Origin: Actinacidiphila oryziradicis
Lineage (GTDB): Bacteria > Actinomycetota > Actinomycetes > Streptomycetales > Streptomycetaceae
Direction: 5' to 3'
Length of the DNA: 50,843 bases
Assembly (NCBI RefSeq): GCF_005047355.1
Contig: NZ_SUMC01000060.1
Location: forward strand, 1-50,843
The stretch's first letter is position 1. The number at the start of each line of letters is the position of its first letter. A program made the translations under genes and the position numbers. The notes below the pieces were generated by a model. The model searched no databases. It saw only the letters and a list, made by a program, of their open reading frames with translations, and was not told where the DNA came from. Of this stretch, positions 42,792 to 50,843 are shown in pieces.

Positions 42792-42846
42792 GTTGCTGTG
42801 GCACTTTGCAGATCACCCCACGTCAACGTCTCGCTTGTAGCGCATA

Positions 42847-43542
42847 ATGGCTCACATGAGCTATCTCACCCCCACGGACAATCCGGGCCTGCTGCGATTT
42901 CTACGGAGCTGGTACGGTGCCCCGGCAGCGCCCAATGTAAGACTGGGAGAATCACCTGAAGTACCCAGGGAACTTGTTGAGTGGCATGAAATCTCCACCC
43001 AGTGGGGCGGGTTGATCACGTCGCACAACTACGCCATCCCGCTGCCAGAACTTGCGGTAGAAGACGGAAAGATTCCGTTCTGGGTCGAGAATCAAGGAAC
43101 TTGGGTTTGGGCATTCGACCCGAGCAACGAAGATCACTTCGTATACGAGCGAGAGCCCTCTGACGAGCCCAACCCGTGGAAGCGCACTGGCGAGCGGATT
43201 TCAGAATTTTTGATTCACGCTACAGTCCTAGAGGCAATCCTGGGCGCTCCTGCAAGCAAAGTCACGCAAGGAGTACAAGTAGATTGGCTCTGGTCTCAGG
43301 AAGGGATTCGCGAGTTCCCCTTCCCTACATGGAACTGGCCGGCCCGCGATTCACGTATCCTCTTCGGTGAGAGCTGGCTGGCTCTCATCCATCCGAGCGA
43401 CGATCCCGAGGCCGGTCATGACGTCACCCTGGCAGCGGTTGCACCACAGGACCTCGAATGGGCGGAAAATACCATAGGAATCAAGTGGCGCTCTTACTCC
43501 GGCGTTCAGGACCACACAACTAACGAGCCACTCCCCTGGTAG
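42847..43542 (+). CDS. SUKH/SMI1-like protein, possible immunity protein
   Basis: 231 residues (225 if the second ATG at 42856 is used). The pattern of IPRELVEWHEISTQWGG-like sequence (here VPRELVEWHEISTQWGG), IPLPEL, then VENQGTWVWAFDPSNEDHFV, resembles the SUKH (SMI1/KNR4) superfamily, the most widespread immunity proteins of contact-dependent and polymorphic toxins. GC content is clearly lower than in the biosynthetic cluster, a sign of transfer. It converges with the deaminase toxin remnant across a shared terminator; most immunity genes lie in the same direction as their toxin, so the pairing is an inference. No signal peptide is present, so it acts in the cytoplasm. Confidence 0.55.
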   Translation: MAHMSYLTPTDNPGLLRFLRSWYGAPAAPNVRLGESPEVPRELVEWHEISTQWGGLITSHNYAIPLPELAVEDGKIPFWVENQGTWVWAFDPSNEDHFVYEREPSDEPNPWKRTGERISEFLIHATVLEAILGAPASKVTQGVQVDWLWSQEGIREFPFPTWNWPARDSRILFGESWLALIHPSDDPEAGHDVTLAAVAPQDLEWAENTIGIKWRSYSGVQDHTTNEPLPW

Positions 43543-43556
43543 GTAGTCAGGATGTG

Positions 43557-43592
43557 AATCGGCGGCCGATCCACCCGGATCGGCCGCCGATT
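43557..43592. terminator. Bidirectional terminator between SUKH-like gene and toxin
   Basis: AATCGGCGGCCGATC (43557-43571) and GATCGGCCGCCGATT (43578-43592) form a perfect 15-base stem with a 6-base loop. It fills the gap between two convergent genes. Confidence 0.85.
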
Positions 43593-43603
43593 ACGTCCCT
43601 GAA

Positions 43604-44131
43604 TCAGTCAGGGAGTCCCACGAATTTCTCGGTCCTACCTGGCGAGATGACCCACAACTGGGCACCCTCGGGCAGCATGTCAGGCAAGGTACTTGCACAT
43701 GTTCCACACGCCCCAGTCGGGTAGTCGATGTAGAGCACAGCTTTTCTGATTCCGGGATTCATACGCAAGAAAGCTGCTGCATGAGTCTCCACATGGTTGA
43801 AGTTTGCCTTCGTCCTGCCCGGAAGATTATCGAGGAGATCGGACTGCCCACCTGGACCACTGATCATCGGTAGCTGGTCGTTCCCGACGTCAAGAATTCC
43901 CACTGTGCGCCGAGGATAGTCCTTCTCCAAATCCTTCAGGGCCGGGCCGCAATTTGCATTGTGAACCAGGACTGGCGTCCGCCCCGCCAGCACATAGTAC
44001 GTGTGGAGTTGGTGAACGGTGAGGTTGTAGCGGTTGGCGGCTCCGGAGATGACGCGGATGGACAGGACGGTGGCATGTCCGTCCTTGTTGCTGTTCAGCG
44101 TGTGACCGGGCTTGAGCTTTCCGGCCTGAAC
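43604..44131 (-). pseudogene. DddA/SCP1.201-like cytidine deaminase toxin tip, cut off from its Rhs carrier
   Basis: This is the in-frame continuation of the Rhs gene after a TGA at 44132-44134. It begins VQAGKLKPGHTLNSN, the rest of the pretoxin HINT domain, which ends YYVLAGRTPVLVHNAN. Then comes a deaminase: HVETHAAAFLRM gives the His and catalytic Glu, TGACGTCASTLPDML the two zinc Cys, and LWVISPG the last strand. These are the hallmarks of the SCP1.201/DddA family, whose founder deaminates cytosine in double-stranded DNA. The first internal start codon is a GTG at 43993, after most of HINT, so a free deaminase could only be made by re-initiation. GC is low for the window. Confidence 0.82.
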
Positions 44132-46978
44132 TCAACTGTGAGTGGTGTTGTCCCAGAAGGGGTGGTTGGACGTTGTGTGGAGAGTGGCAGGTTTGCCGTC
44201 CGCGCCGCGGACTGTGAGGTCAAGGAGGTTGATATCGCGGTTGATCCACACGTGTTGGACAACGCGGCCGCCCTTCTCTATTCCTGTGGCGGCATCCGCT
44301 GACTCGATCTCATCGCCGACTTTGATCTTACCTATGGCTTTGGATTTTCCGTTTGCCATGAGGACTGGAGTCTGCGGAGCGAAGCTGCATTTGTAGCCGC
44401 CCGGCATCTCGCCGTCTGCGACGAGATCTCTTGCTCCGCCGATGGCAATCCAGGTTGCTTCGCTGCCGTTTTCACTCGAGAGTTTATAGTCGTCGGAATT
44501 TGGGTCTGCTCCAAGGCTTGCAGCCCAGTTATTTGTCGTATTCGGGTCGTAGGAACACGAGCCTGAGTCCACCCAGCAGGCCGGGTTTGCTATGTCGCTG
44601 ACTCTGCCCAGAGTATTGACAATTCCGACGATTTTCCCGAGGAGGATGCTCCGCCCTATGTGGTGGTCTTGGTGGTGGGTGCCGTTGCCGTCATCGCCGC
44701 CGAGGTCGCCGCCGCCTTCGCTGCCGTCGGAATTGCGGTTGGCACCCGGGGTGCCGCTGGGGCCGTGGGGCTGGCCGTCGGCGCTGCAGAAGGGCGGGCA
44801 GTCGCTGGCGGGGGGGCTGCTGCTGGCGCAGGCGCTGTCGCCGTTCTGGCCGCATTCGGAGTGCAGGCCAGTGGGGTCGCTGCTGGTGATGGGGTTGTCG
44901 GCGGCGTAGGTGTATCCGCCGAGTTGCTGTGGGCTTGTGGTTTCAAGGAGGGGGTCGGCGCTGATGAAGCGGCCGAGGGTGGGGTCGTATTTGCGGGCGC
45001 CGACGTCGGTGTAGCCGGTGGCGGTGTCCTGGGGTTTGCCGAGGTAGGAGTGGGTGGGGTCGGGCCAGGTGGTGGTGTTGGGGCTGGTTCGGGGTTGTCC
45101 GTAGGGGGTGTACTGCTGGCGGGCGACCTGCTGGGTGGTGGTGTCCATGGCCAGGGTCGCGGTGCCGTGGGGGTCGTTGAAGAGGTACTTCCGTCCGCCG
45201 CCGGTGAGGCTGGAGTAGACGGCGACGGGTGCGCCGGCGCCGCCGTGGGAGTAGGTGCGGACGCCGCCGAGGAGGACGTTGGGGGTGACGCTGGTGTTGA
45301 CGATGATCTCGGTGTCGCCGGCGAAGAGGGTGGTCCGGCCGGGGTCGCGGCGGATGAGCTGGTTGCCGTCGGCGTCGTAGAGGTACTTGGTGGCCGTCGG
45401 GCTGGTGCCGGTGGTGTCGGCTTCGGCCAGGTGGCCTTCGTCGTCCCAGGTGAGGCTCTGGCCTGCGCCGGTGGTGGGGGTGCGGGTGAGGAGGTTGCCG
45501 GCGGTGTCGTAGACGAACGTGGTGGGGTTGGTGCCGCCGGTGGTGGCGGTGAGGGTGTGGGGCTGGGCGCCGGTGGCGTTGCAGTTGGTGGTGCAGCCGT
45601 TGGTGTAGCCGGTGGTGACGGTGGTGCCGGAGCTGCCGATGGCGTGGTCGATGCTCTGTTCGCGGTCGCCGATCGCGTCATAGCTGAAGCTCTGCCAGTA
45701 GGAGCCCGCCGTGGTGGTGAGGGTGCTGGAGGTGGGCGGGTTGGCTGCGCAGTTGTCGTTGGCGGTCCAGGCCGCGCTCAGCCGGTCCAGGGTGTCGTAG
45801 CTGTAGCACTGCTGGTCGGTGACGGTGTTGCCGGTCTCTGACTGCTGGTCGGTCGTGGAGGTGGGGTTGCCGGAGGCGTCGTAGGAGTACTTGGTGTCGT
45901 CGACGGTGGGACCGGGGGCCTGGGTGCGGGCGATGACGCGTTCGGTCGGCCGGAGGGTCTGGTCGTCGTAGTGATAGGTGGCCGTGACGGGGTTGGTGGA
46001 GTCACCCACGGTGATCAGCGACGGTGCGCCGTAGTTGGTGTAGACGGTCCCGGCGACAACGCCCATGCCGCCACCGGTGGTTTTCGTCGGGTTCCCGAGC
46101 CTGTCGTGCTCGTAGAGGATGGTCTCGCTCGCCAGGCCCGTGGTGCGCGGGTCGCTCTGGGTCTGCAGGAGCTGGTCGTTGATGCTGTAGCCGTAGGTGG
46201 TGGTCCACGTGGCGGGCAGCGGGGCTTCTGCCGCGGGCAGGGTGATCTTTGTGCCGTTCGGCTTGCCGAGGGTGTTGTATCCGGTGGTCGCGGTGGTGTA
46301 GCCGCCGGTGGTGCCCTGGACGTAGCGGGTGGAGGAGGTCGGCTTGCCGATCTGCAGGGTGTCGTAGAGCCAGGAGGCGAACTCGAAGCCGGACTTGGAC
46401 TTGTCGGTGCCAGTGAGTCTGCGGCCGAGCAGGTCGTAGGTGTAGTCGAGTTCGATGTTGCGGGCGTCGGTGGTCGACACCAGGTTCCCGGCGTCGTCGT
46501 AGCCGTACTTGCTGGTGCCCGCGTCCGGGTCGGTCTGGGTCGTCTTGCGGCCGAGCAGGTCGTACTCGGTCTTCCATACCGTCTGGTCGGGGCCGGTGAC
46601 CTGGGCCTGCTGGCCGGCCGGTGTGTAGCTGTAGGTGGTCGGCGAGGTGGTGCCGCTGGTGGCGGTGAACCCGGCCGCCGCGGTGCCGGTGAGGGTGGGG
46701 GCGGCCGTGTACTGGTCGAGTTCGGTGCTCTGGCCGCGCGCGTTGACGACGGTGGCGGCGGCCACGCCGCCCTTGGGCGGAAGGACGGTGGTCTTGTCAC
46801 CGGTGTAGGCGGTGGTCGTGGCCCAGGTCTTGGTGCCGTCGTGCTCCTCGGTCACCAGGTCGGCACGGCCGAGCCCGTCATGGTCGGAGACGGTGGTGTC
46901 CGGGATGGAGACCAGGGAGACGGAGATCAGCGCGCTGCCCGGGTTCCCGGCGACGTTGTAGGCGTTGTTGGTGACCAC
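44132..46978 (-). pseudogene. Rhs/YD-repeat polymorphic toxin carrier with HINT domain, truncated at both ends
   Basis: 948 residues from GTG 46978. Residues 1-640 are YD repeats (YGYDDAGNLVSTTDARN, YTYDLLGRRLTG and others). The Rhs core follows: YLFNDPHGTATLAMD, YTPYGQPR, then ARKYDPTLGRFISADPL. From about residue 850 a pretoxin HINT domain starts (CSFAPQTPVLMANGKSKAIG) and breaks at NTTHS followed by TGA, where the homologous continuation has a Trp codon (TGG). Upstream, the frame stays open only to 47026 (reading GWEHGWPVVTNNAY), then hits a stop, whereas complete actinomycete Rhs proteins have a long secreted N-terminal part. The carrier is therefore missing its export region and its toxin, and is probably non-functional. 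Confidence 0.85.
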
Positions 46979-47183
46979 CGGCCAGCCGTGCTCCCACCCG
47001 GGCTCGCGCCGAGGCCGGCCCGGTAGCTACGGGTGCGGATCCGGACCAGAGCAGGTGCCAACAGCGGCAGGGGCGCGGCCGGTTGTCACTCGGCGGGTAC
47101 GCACAGGCCCGCCGCTGATTGCCCGGCCGCTGACCGCCGCGGTTGCGTCACTCTATGGTCCGGGGCTGGGCCGGGCGTCAGGG

Positions 47184-47675
47184 CTACCTGGACGTTGCGT
47201 TTCCAGGTCGCCGGGTCTCAGCGCAGAGATAGGCCACTGCGGCAACGGCGGCTGCGAACGGCGGGGCGATCAGCCAGGCGATGGCAAAGTCACGCACCGT
47301 CTTCTTCTTGATGCGCGACAGATCGGTTCCCGCGGTTCCGGAGATCGCGCCGATGGACACGTGTGTGGTGGACATGGGCAATCCCTGCAAGGCGCCCAGG
47401 CCGACCAGCGCGGCTGTGGTGAGGTTGGCCGTGAAGCCTTTCCACGTGCGTCATCTCGATGACGTCCTTGGCCAGGCGCGCGGCGACTTTTTTGGCCCAC
47501 GATCAGGCTGCCGGCCGCCATCACCACGGTGACGGCGACCAGCAGTCGGGCCGGTGTCATGCCTGAGACGAGCGCGAATGACCCGATCGCCACGATCTTC
47601 GGGGCGTCGTTCATGCCCCGAGCGAAGCTGGTCAGGCCACTGGTGAACCAGTGGGCGACGCCGATAACCCCGGGC
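47184..47675 (-). pseudogene. C-terminal fragment of a PiT-family phosphate transporter with frameshifts
   Basis: Three reading frames are needed. The first gives VAHWFTSGLTSFARGMNDAP and KIVAIGSFALVSGM, the second KVAARLAKDVIEMTHVE, and the third GFTANLTTAALVGLGALQGL, then PMSTTHVSIGAISGTAG. The conserved GMNDAPK and PMSTTHVSIGAI blocks identify inorganic phosphate transporter PiT. Changes lie at the A-run near 47488 and near 47440. The N-terminal half is absent: the sequence switches abruptly near 47675-47690 to another transporter gene on the other strand. Confidence 0.8.
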
Positions 47676-48046
47676 CTTCGCGCAGGCTCGGGACCGACCT
47701 GGGAACCGAAACCTGCCTGCTGCTCCTCGCCGGAGGCGCCACCACCGCCCTGCTTGCCGTGATCCCCGGCCCCGTACCACTCCTGATCGCCGCCGCAATC
47801 CCGGCCGGAACGGTGCGAGGCAACATCACCCTCCTGCAGGCCACCGCCGTCCCCGACCGCTGGGGCGCTACCTCCTACGGCCACCTCTCCGGCCTTCTCG
47901 CCGCCCCAGCCACCGTCGCCGCAGCCTTCGCTCGCTGGGCCGGAGCCGCCCTCGCCGCACCACTCGGCGGCTACCCCCAGCTCATCGCTCTGCTCGCTGG
48001 GCTGTCCACGGTCGCGGCTCTCCTTGCCCTCGGCGCCGCGCCTTGA
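47676..48046 (+). pseudogene. C-terminal fragment of an MFS transporter
   Basis: About 120 codons with four hydrophobic segments: ETCLLLLAGGATTALLAVIP, LLIAAAIPAGTVRGNITLLQ, HLSGLLAAPATVAAAF and QLIALLAGLSTVAALLALG. The pattern fits the last helices of a major-facilitator exporter. No plausible start or N-terminal half exists, since upstream lies the PiT remnant in the other direction. The join of two half-genes records an old deletion or recombination. Confidence 0.65.
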
Positions 48047-48173
48047 CGCTTGTTGCGGGACTGGGTGGTGAGCGAGTCGAAGGCCGTGGCGGCCCTGCGT
48101 GCGCCCGCGCGGCTGGACGCTGGCGTGCGCGGGATCGGCGGGCCTCGATGACCGAGGCGTGGTGGGAATTCGC

Positions 48174-48320
48174 ATGGCACGTCCGAGGAATACCCTGTGT
48201 AGTCAATGCGGCAATCTGGTAACGCGAACGGGAAAGTATTCGAACAAGCGCATCATTCTGCGCTTTAGCCGGTACGATCGGATCGCCCAGTGGACGGTGA
48301 GGGGAAGCTGTGGTTGCTAA
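48174..48320 (+). CDS. Small Cys-containing ORF of unknown function
   Basis: 48 residues from ATG 48174: a basic peptide with CSQCGN near the N-terminus and GSCGC at the very end. GC content is lower than the neighbours and no good ribosome site is seen. The four Cys could bind zinc, or the ORF could be chance. No modification enzymes that would mark a peptide natural product are nearby. Real gene status is uncertain. Confidence 0.25.
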   Translation: MARPRNTLCSQCGNLVTRTGKYSNKRIILRFSRYDRIAQWTVRGSCGC

Positions 48321-48607
48321 AGGTCACAGCGGTCGTGTGTGCTCACCGGCATGCCATTTTGGCAGGTCGGAGCCGACGTGAGCACCGACCTGGCTGAGGA
48401 TCCGCCAATCAAGGCATGCGTGTCCTTTGGTCAAGCAACCGAGTTGAGGGCGTGCGAGAAGCCGAAGCCCATCTCGGGTGGCCGGATATCGGGCGCATTG
48501 GGCAGACCTTGATATGCGAGATGTTTCATGGAAAGTACCACCGGGTCGGCACCTGAGTGGTGGACCCTGTCAGGGGTCCGGCTTTCCCGATAGGGCAGGG
48601 TGAGAGC

Positions 48608-49228
48608 ATGGCAGTCACAGCGCGAGAACCGAGGGATGCTATGTCGGCGGCTGTGGCGCCCTTGAGTGCCCTGATGTCGGTCGATGCCTGCATGGATGCA
48701 GTCAAGATCTTCGGGGTACGCGCTGTGCTTGCCTACCGGCCGGACCTTAGCGAGCGCGAGCGGCGATCCGAAGCGTGTACAGGCATCCTGAACCGCTCCG
48801 ACGTGATCAACCTACTGATGGGGCTGCCCGTCGGCCAAGCCGTTCCGGTTGCCGCCTTGAGCGACGCCGAACGGCGTGCCCTGAAGCACGTCCCCCGCGG
48901 CGTGGTGCTTCGTGAGGGTGCCACAGTGACCCGTGCGGCGGTTCAGCCGTTGCGCGTCGACCTTGCTGTTGTACCTGGCAGGGGCTGGCAGTCGGCCATG
49001 GAGCAGGCTGAGCGATTCACGCCGTTCTGCGCACGCGCCGCACTGGTCGACGGTCCGCTCAGGCGCAGGGATGATGCAATCATGCAGGCAGATTTCTACG
49101 GTATTGGGTTGCTGGCAGTCCAGGGCGACGAGGTGGAGATGCTTGTCCCGCCACGCCCCTTCGTACGCAAGCGGTACACGGCCGCGGGCTGGCGATTCGT
49201 CGAGGATGTCCACCGTCAGGTGTCCTAG
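48608..49228 (+). CDS. Hypothetical protein, 206 residues
   Basis: I do not recognise a family. The protein is soluble, without signal peptide or membrane segment. It has an N-terminal helical part (VDACMDAVKIFGVRAVLAYR), a middle with LSDAERRALKHVPRGVVLRE, and a conserved-looking end, DDAIMQADFYGIGLLAVQGD then PPRPFVRKRYTAAGWRFVED, that could be an alpha/beta fold. ATG 48608 has GGGTGAG close upstream. Codon use is normal for a high-GC actinomycete. It overlaps the convergent TGT-like remnant by 4 bases at the stops, so the two may belong to one island and be functionally linked. Confidence 0.7.
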   Translation: MAVTAREPRDAMSAAVAPLSALMSVDACMDAVKIFGVRAVLAYRPDLSERERRSEACTGILNRSDVINLLMGLPVGQAVPVAALSDAERRALKHVPRGVVLREGATVTRAAVQPLRVDLAVVPGRGWQSAMEQAERFTPFCARAALVDGPLRRRDDAIMQADFYGIGLLAVQGDEVEMLVPPRPFVRKRYTAAGWRFVEDVHRQVS

Positions 49229-50205
49229 AACTTGTCCTCAGGCGGCATGGCCTCCCCGGCAGTTGGCTCCGAGACCGTCGGAGACTGCTCGGGCGAGGCG
49301 ATCGGCAAGGTGGCCCACGCCTTGAGCGGCGGGGGCGGGGTGAAGCCCGCCCGTGACGACACTCCGATACGTTGGTTTTCCAGTGCATAGCGCTCGACGG
49401 AAGCGGCGCACTTGTCCCGCCACCAGCGCTGGCGATCAGCGCCCGGGCGGTACGTGGCCATCTCGCTGGCCCACTCTCGCCACGTGAGGATGTTGTGGTC
49501 CTCGGACTCCAACCGCGTGGCTCCGTCGGGGCTGTCGAAGCGGTCTAGCCCCCGGCCGTCACAGATGTCGCAAGCGCAGGTTGCCGGCTCGCAGTTGCCG
49601 TACCGGTTGGCCAGCTTGACGGCTCCGGTGAAACACATCAGCTTGGGCACCAGGACGTTCGGGTACTGCGGTCCGGGGTTGGTCACCTTGGGCCGCTCAC
49701 CCACGGGGACGGTGTGCCGCACGGAACTGTCCGCTCCAATGCCGGTGAACAATGCCCCGTGGGCCATGGCGTCCAGCGCTGCGAGATCGGTGCGGAGGAG
49801 GGCCATGTGCTCGACTTCGGACATCAGCTGGCGCAAGTTGGCGGGGGCCTCCTTGGAGACTTCCATGGGATCGAATTGCCGGGTGAGGATCAAGGCCTTG
49901 GGCTGGCTGATCCGCGAGCAGACCGCGATGAGCTGCTCGGCATATTCGGTCTTGAGCCAGGCGACATCGACGGGCAGCGCAACGATGACGTCGTCTCGCT
50001 TGATCCGCTCGGCTGCATGCCAAACAGCCTTGAGCGCCTTCGAGTCCGCTGGAGGGATATAGCCGGTCGGAGTAAGGGCAGCGTCCGCCCCTCTGGCCGT
50101 CTGAAAGGCCAGAGCAGTCCCCAGGTCCCCGAAGAGATCATCCTGAGGCAGCAGGAACGGTTCCTCGACGGTTGCCGTGTGTGTCGTGTAAGCGGGTCTT
50201 CGAAT
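49225..50205 (-). pseudogene. 5'-truncated protein with tRNA-guanine-transglycosylase-like zinc motif
   Basis: An open frame of about 327 codons runs from just after TAA 50206-50208, yet the first usable start in it is a TTG at 49893, well inside protein-like sequence (DDVIVALPVDVAWLKTEYAE, then LIAVCSRISQPKALILTRQF). The gene has therefore lost its 5' end. Near the middle, LFTGIGADSSVRH resembles a barrel strand of TGT-like enzymes. CACDIC, followed 22 residues later by His (ESEDHNIL), matches the CxCxxC...H zinc site of tRNA-guanine transglycosylases and of the DNA-modifying DpdA group. The assignment is tentative. The truncation lies about 150 bases from the ISL3-type transposase, which probably caused it. 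Confidence 0.5.
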
Positions 50206-50355
50206 TTAGGCGGGCAACGTGGCGGATCGCTGGCCCGGTTGTGACGTTGAGCGACGGTCTTGGGGTTCCGGCGCCCTGGACGCAGTGAGCCCGCAGGCGT
50301 CCGTGATCATGGTTGTTCTCTACGCAACTGATCATGAACACCCACGGGCTCGGAC

Positions 50356-50843
50356 ATCAACGATACAGAGATCATCACGGCGGCTTCCGACCTGTTGGGA
50401 GTGGAGGGGGTGGGGGTAGTGCGGACGGAGTCCGACGGGGCCGGAGGCACCGTGGTGCACGTGGTCACCACGGACGAAGCGGCGCGGGCCTGCCCCGACT
50501 GCGGAGTCTTCTCCTCCTTCCGCAAGGGCCGAGTCACCACCCGCCCCCGACATCTGTCCTGCGGCGGCTGGCCGGTGGCGATCCGTTGGCACAAGTCGCG
50601 CTGGCGATGCGGCGAACCGCGCTGCGAGCGGGGCTCGTTCACCGAGCAGACCACGCAGATACCGGCCCGGATGCGGATCACCGAACCTCTGCGGCGTGAG
50701 GCCGGGGCGGTGGTGTGCGACGGCGGCCGCACGGTGGTACAGGCCGGCCGGGACCTCGGCCTGTCCTGGCCCGTCGTGCACCGCTCGTTCACCGCCTACG
50801 CCGAGGCGGTCCTGGACGATGCCCCCGCGGTGACCGAGGCGAT
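50356..50843 (+). mobile_element. ISL3-family transposase, N-terminal part (runs off the window)
   Basis: The frame is open from about 50336 to the window end and reads ASDLLGVEGVGVVRTESDGA, ACPDCGVFSSFRKGRVTTRP and RWRCGEPRCERGSFTEQ. The CPDC...CGEPRC zinc finger at this spacing, followed by RREAGAVVCDGGRTVVQAGR (helix-turn-helix), is typical of ISL3 transposases. No ATG is available at the N-terminus; GTG 50401 or TTG 50395 are the first usual starts, so the exact start is uncertain. The catalytic DDE core lies beyond 50843. The left end of the element must lie between 50205 and 50356. Confidence 0.8.

Noticed and set aside
44660..45841. Gly/Val/Ala-rich 393-codon plus-strand frame resembling a PE-PGRS-like protein
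   Set aside because: It is the reverse strand of the Thr/Pro/Asp-rich YD repeats of the Rhs gene; there is no signal peptide or ribosome site.
48174..48320. RiPP precursor peptide
   Set aside because: It has Cys residues at both ends but no lanthipeptide, thiopeptide or YcaO-type enzyme, protease or transporter nearby.
1..50843. CRISPR array, rRNA, tRNA or riboswitch
   Set aside because: No regularly spaced repeats and no recognisable structural RNA were found by reading; a covariance-model search was not possible.

Overview
The window is high-GC actinomycete DNA: strong third-position GC, frequent GTG/TTG starts, overlapping ATGA stop/start junctions, and a LuxR regulator, modular PKS and 14-helix drug exporter of the kinds found in Streptomyces, Amycolatopsis and relatives. 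The genus cannot be fixed from the sequence. It has two parts: a compact polyketide gene cluster (about 250-33,800) and a decayed mobile and toxin region (about 33,800-50,843).

Biosynthetic part. The core is one 4,657-residue modular PKS (18084-32057, minus) that looks like RifA, the first protein of the rifamycin assembly line. It has a loading adenylation domain plus ACP of the type that activates 3-amino-5-hydroxybenzoate (AHBA), then module 1 (KS-AT-KR-ACP, methylmalonyl), module 2 (KS-AT-ACP, malonyl) and module 3 (KS-AT-KR-ACP, methylmalonyl, with a KR that lacks its catalytic Tyr), and ends in a docking tail. Genes resembling the AHBA-supply genes rifL, rifM and rifN (12564-15216, plus) and rifJ (17587-18030, plus) flank it. 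Homologues of rifG, rifH and rifK, any later PKS, and a RifF-type amide synthase or thioesterase are not in the window. A 14-helix MFS exporter is divergent from the PKS, and a LuxR-family regulator lies between rifN and rifJ.

On the left, a plus-strand pair encodes an O-methyltransferase and a PapA5/Rif-Orf20-like acyltransferase. Facing it is a ten-gene minus-strand run (12411 to 3354), most of it translationally coupled: CaiB/BaiF CoA-transferase, CitE-like lyase, EhpF-like adenylating enzyme, secreted PEBP-like protein, isochorismatase-like hydrolase, carboxylesterase, two Gfo/Idh/MocA oxidoreductases (one degenerate), FMN reductase and a small methyltransferase. This run has no counterpart in the rifamycin cluster that I know of and is the most unusual biosynthetic feature here. 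The simplest reading is an AHBA-primed naphthalenic or short-chain ansamycin pathway with an unfamiliar set of tailoring genes.

Mobile and toxin part. Beyond the exporter lies a 200-base cluster of GC-rich hairpins, a triple zinc-ribbon protein with a serine recombinase, and two remnants of Tn554-like three-gene tyrosine-recombinase elements, one cut down to its end and one with a frameshift and a stop codon in the second gene. Between these remnants sit an intact GNAT acetyltransferase and a MerR regulator. Next comes a polymorphic-toxin locus: an Rhs/YD-repeat protein with a pretoxin HINT domain and a DddA/SCP1.201-like cytidine deaminase tip. An in-frame TGA inside the HINT domain severs the tip. 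A convergent SUKH-like gene, possibly the immunity gene, lies beside it. The right end holds fragments of a PiT phosphate transporter and an MFS transporter, a 206-residue unknown protein, a 5'-truncated protein with a tRNA-guanine-transglycosylase-like zinc motif, and the start of an ISL3-family transposase that runs off the window.
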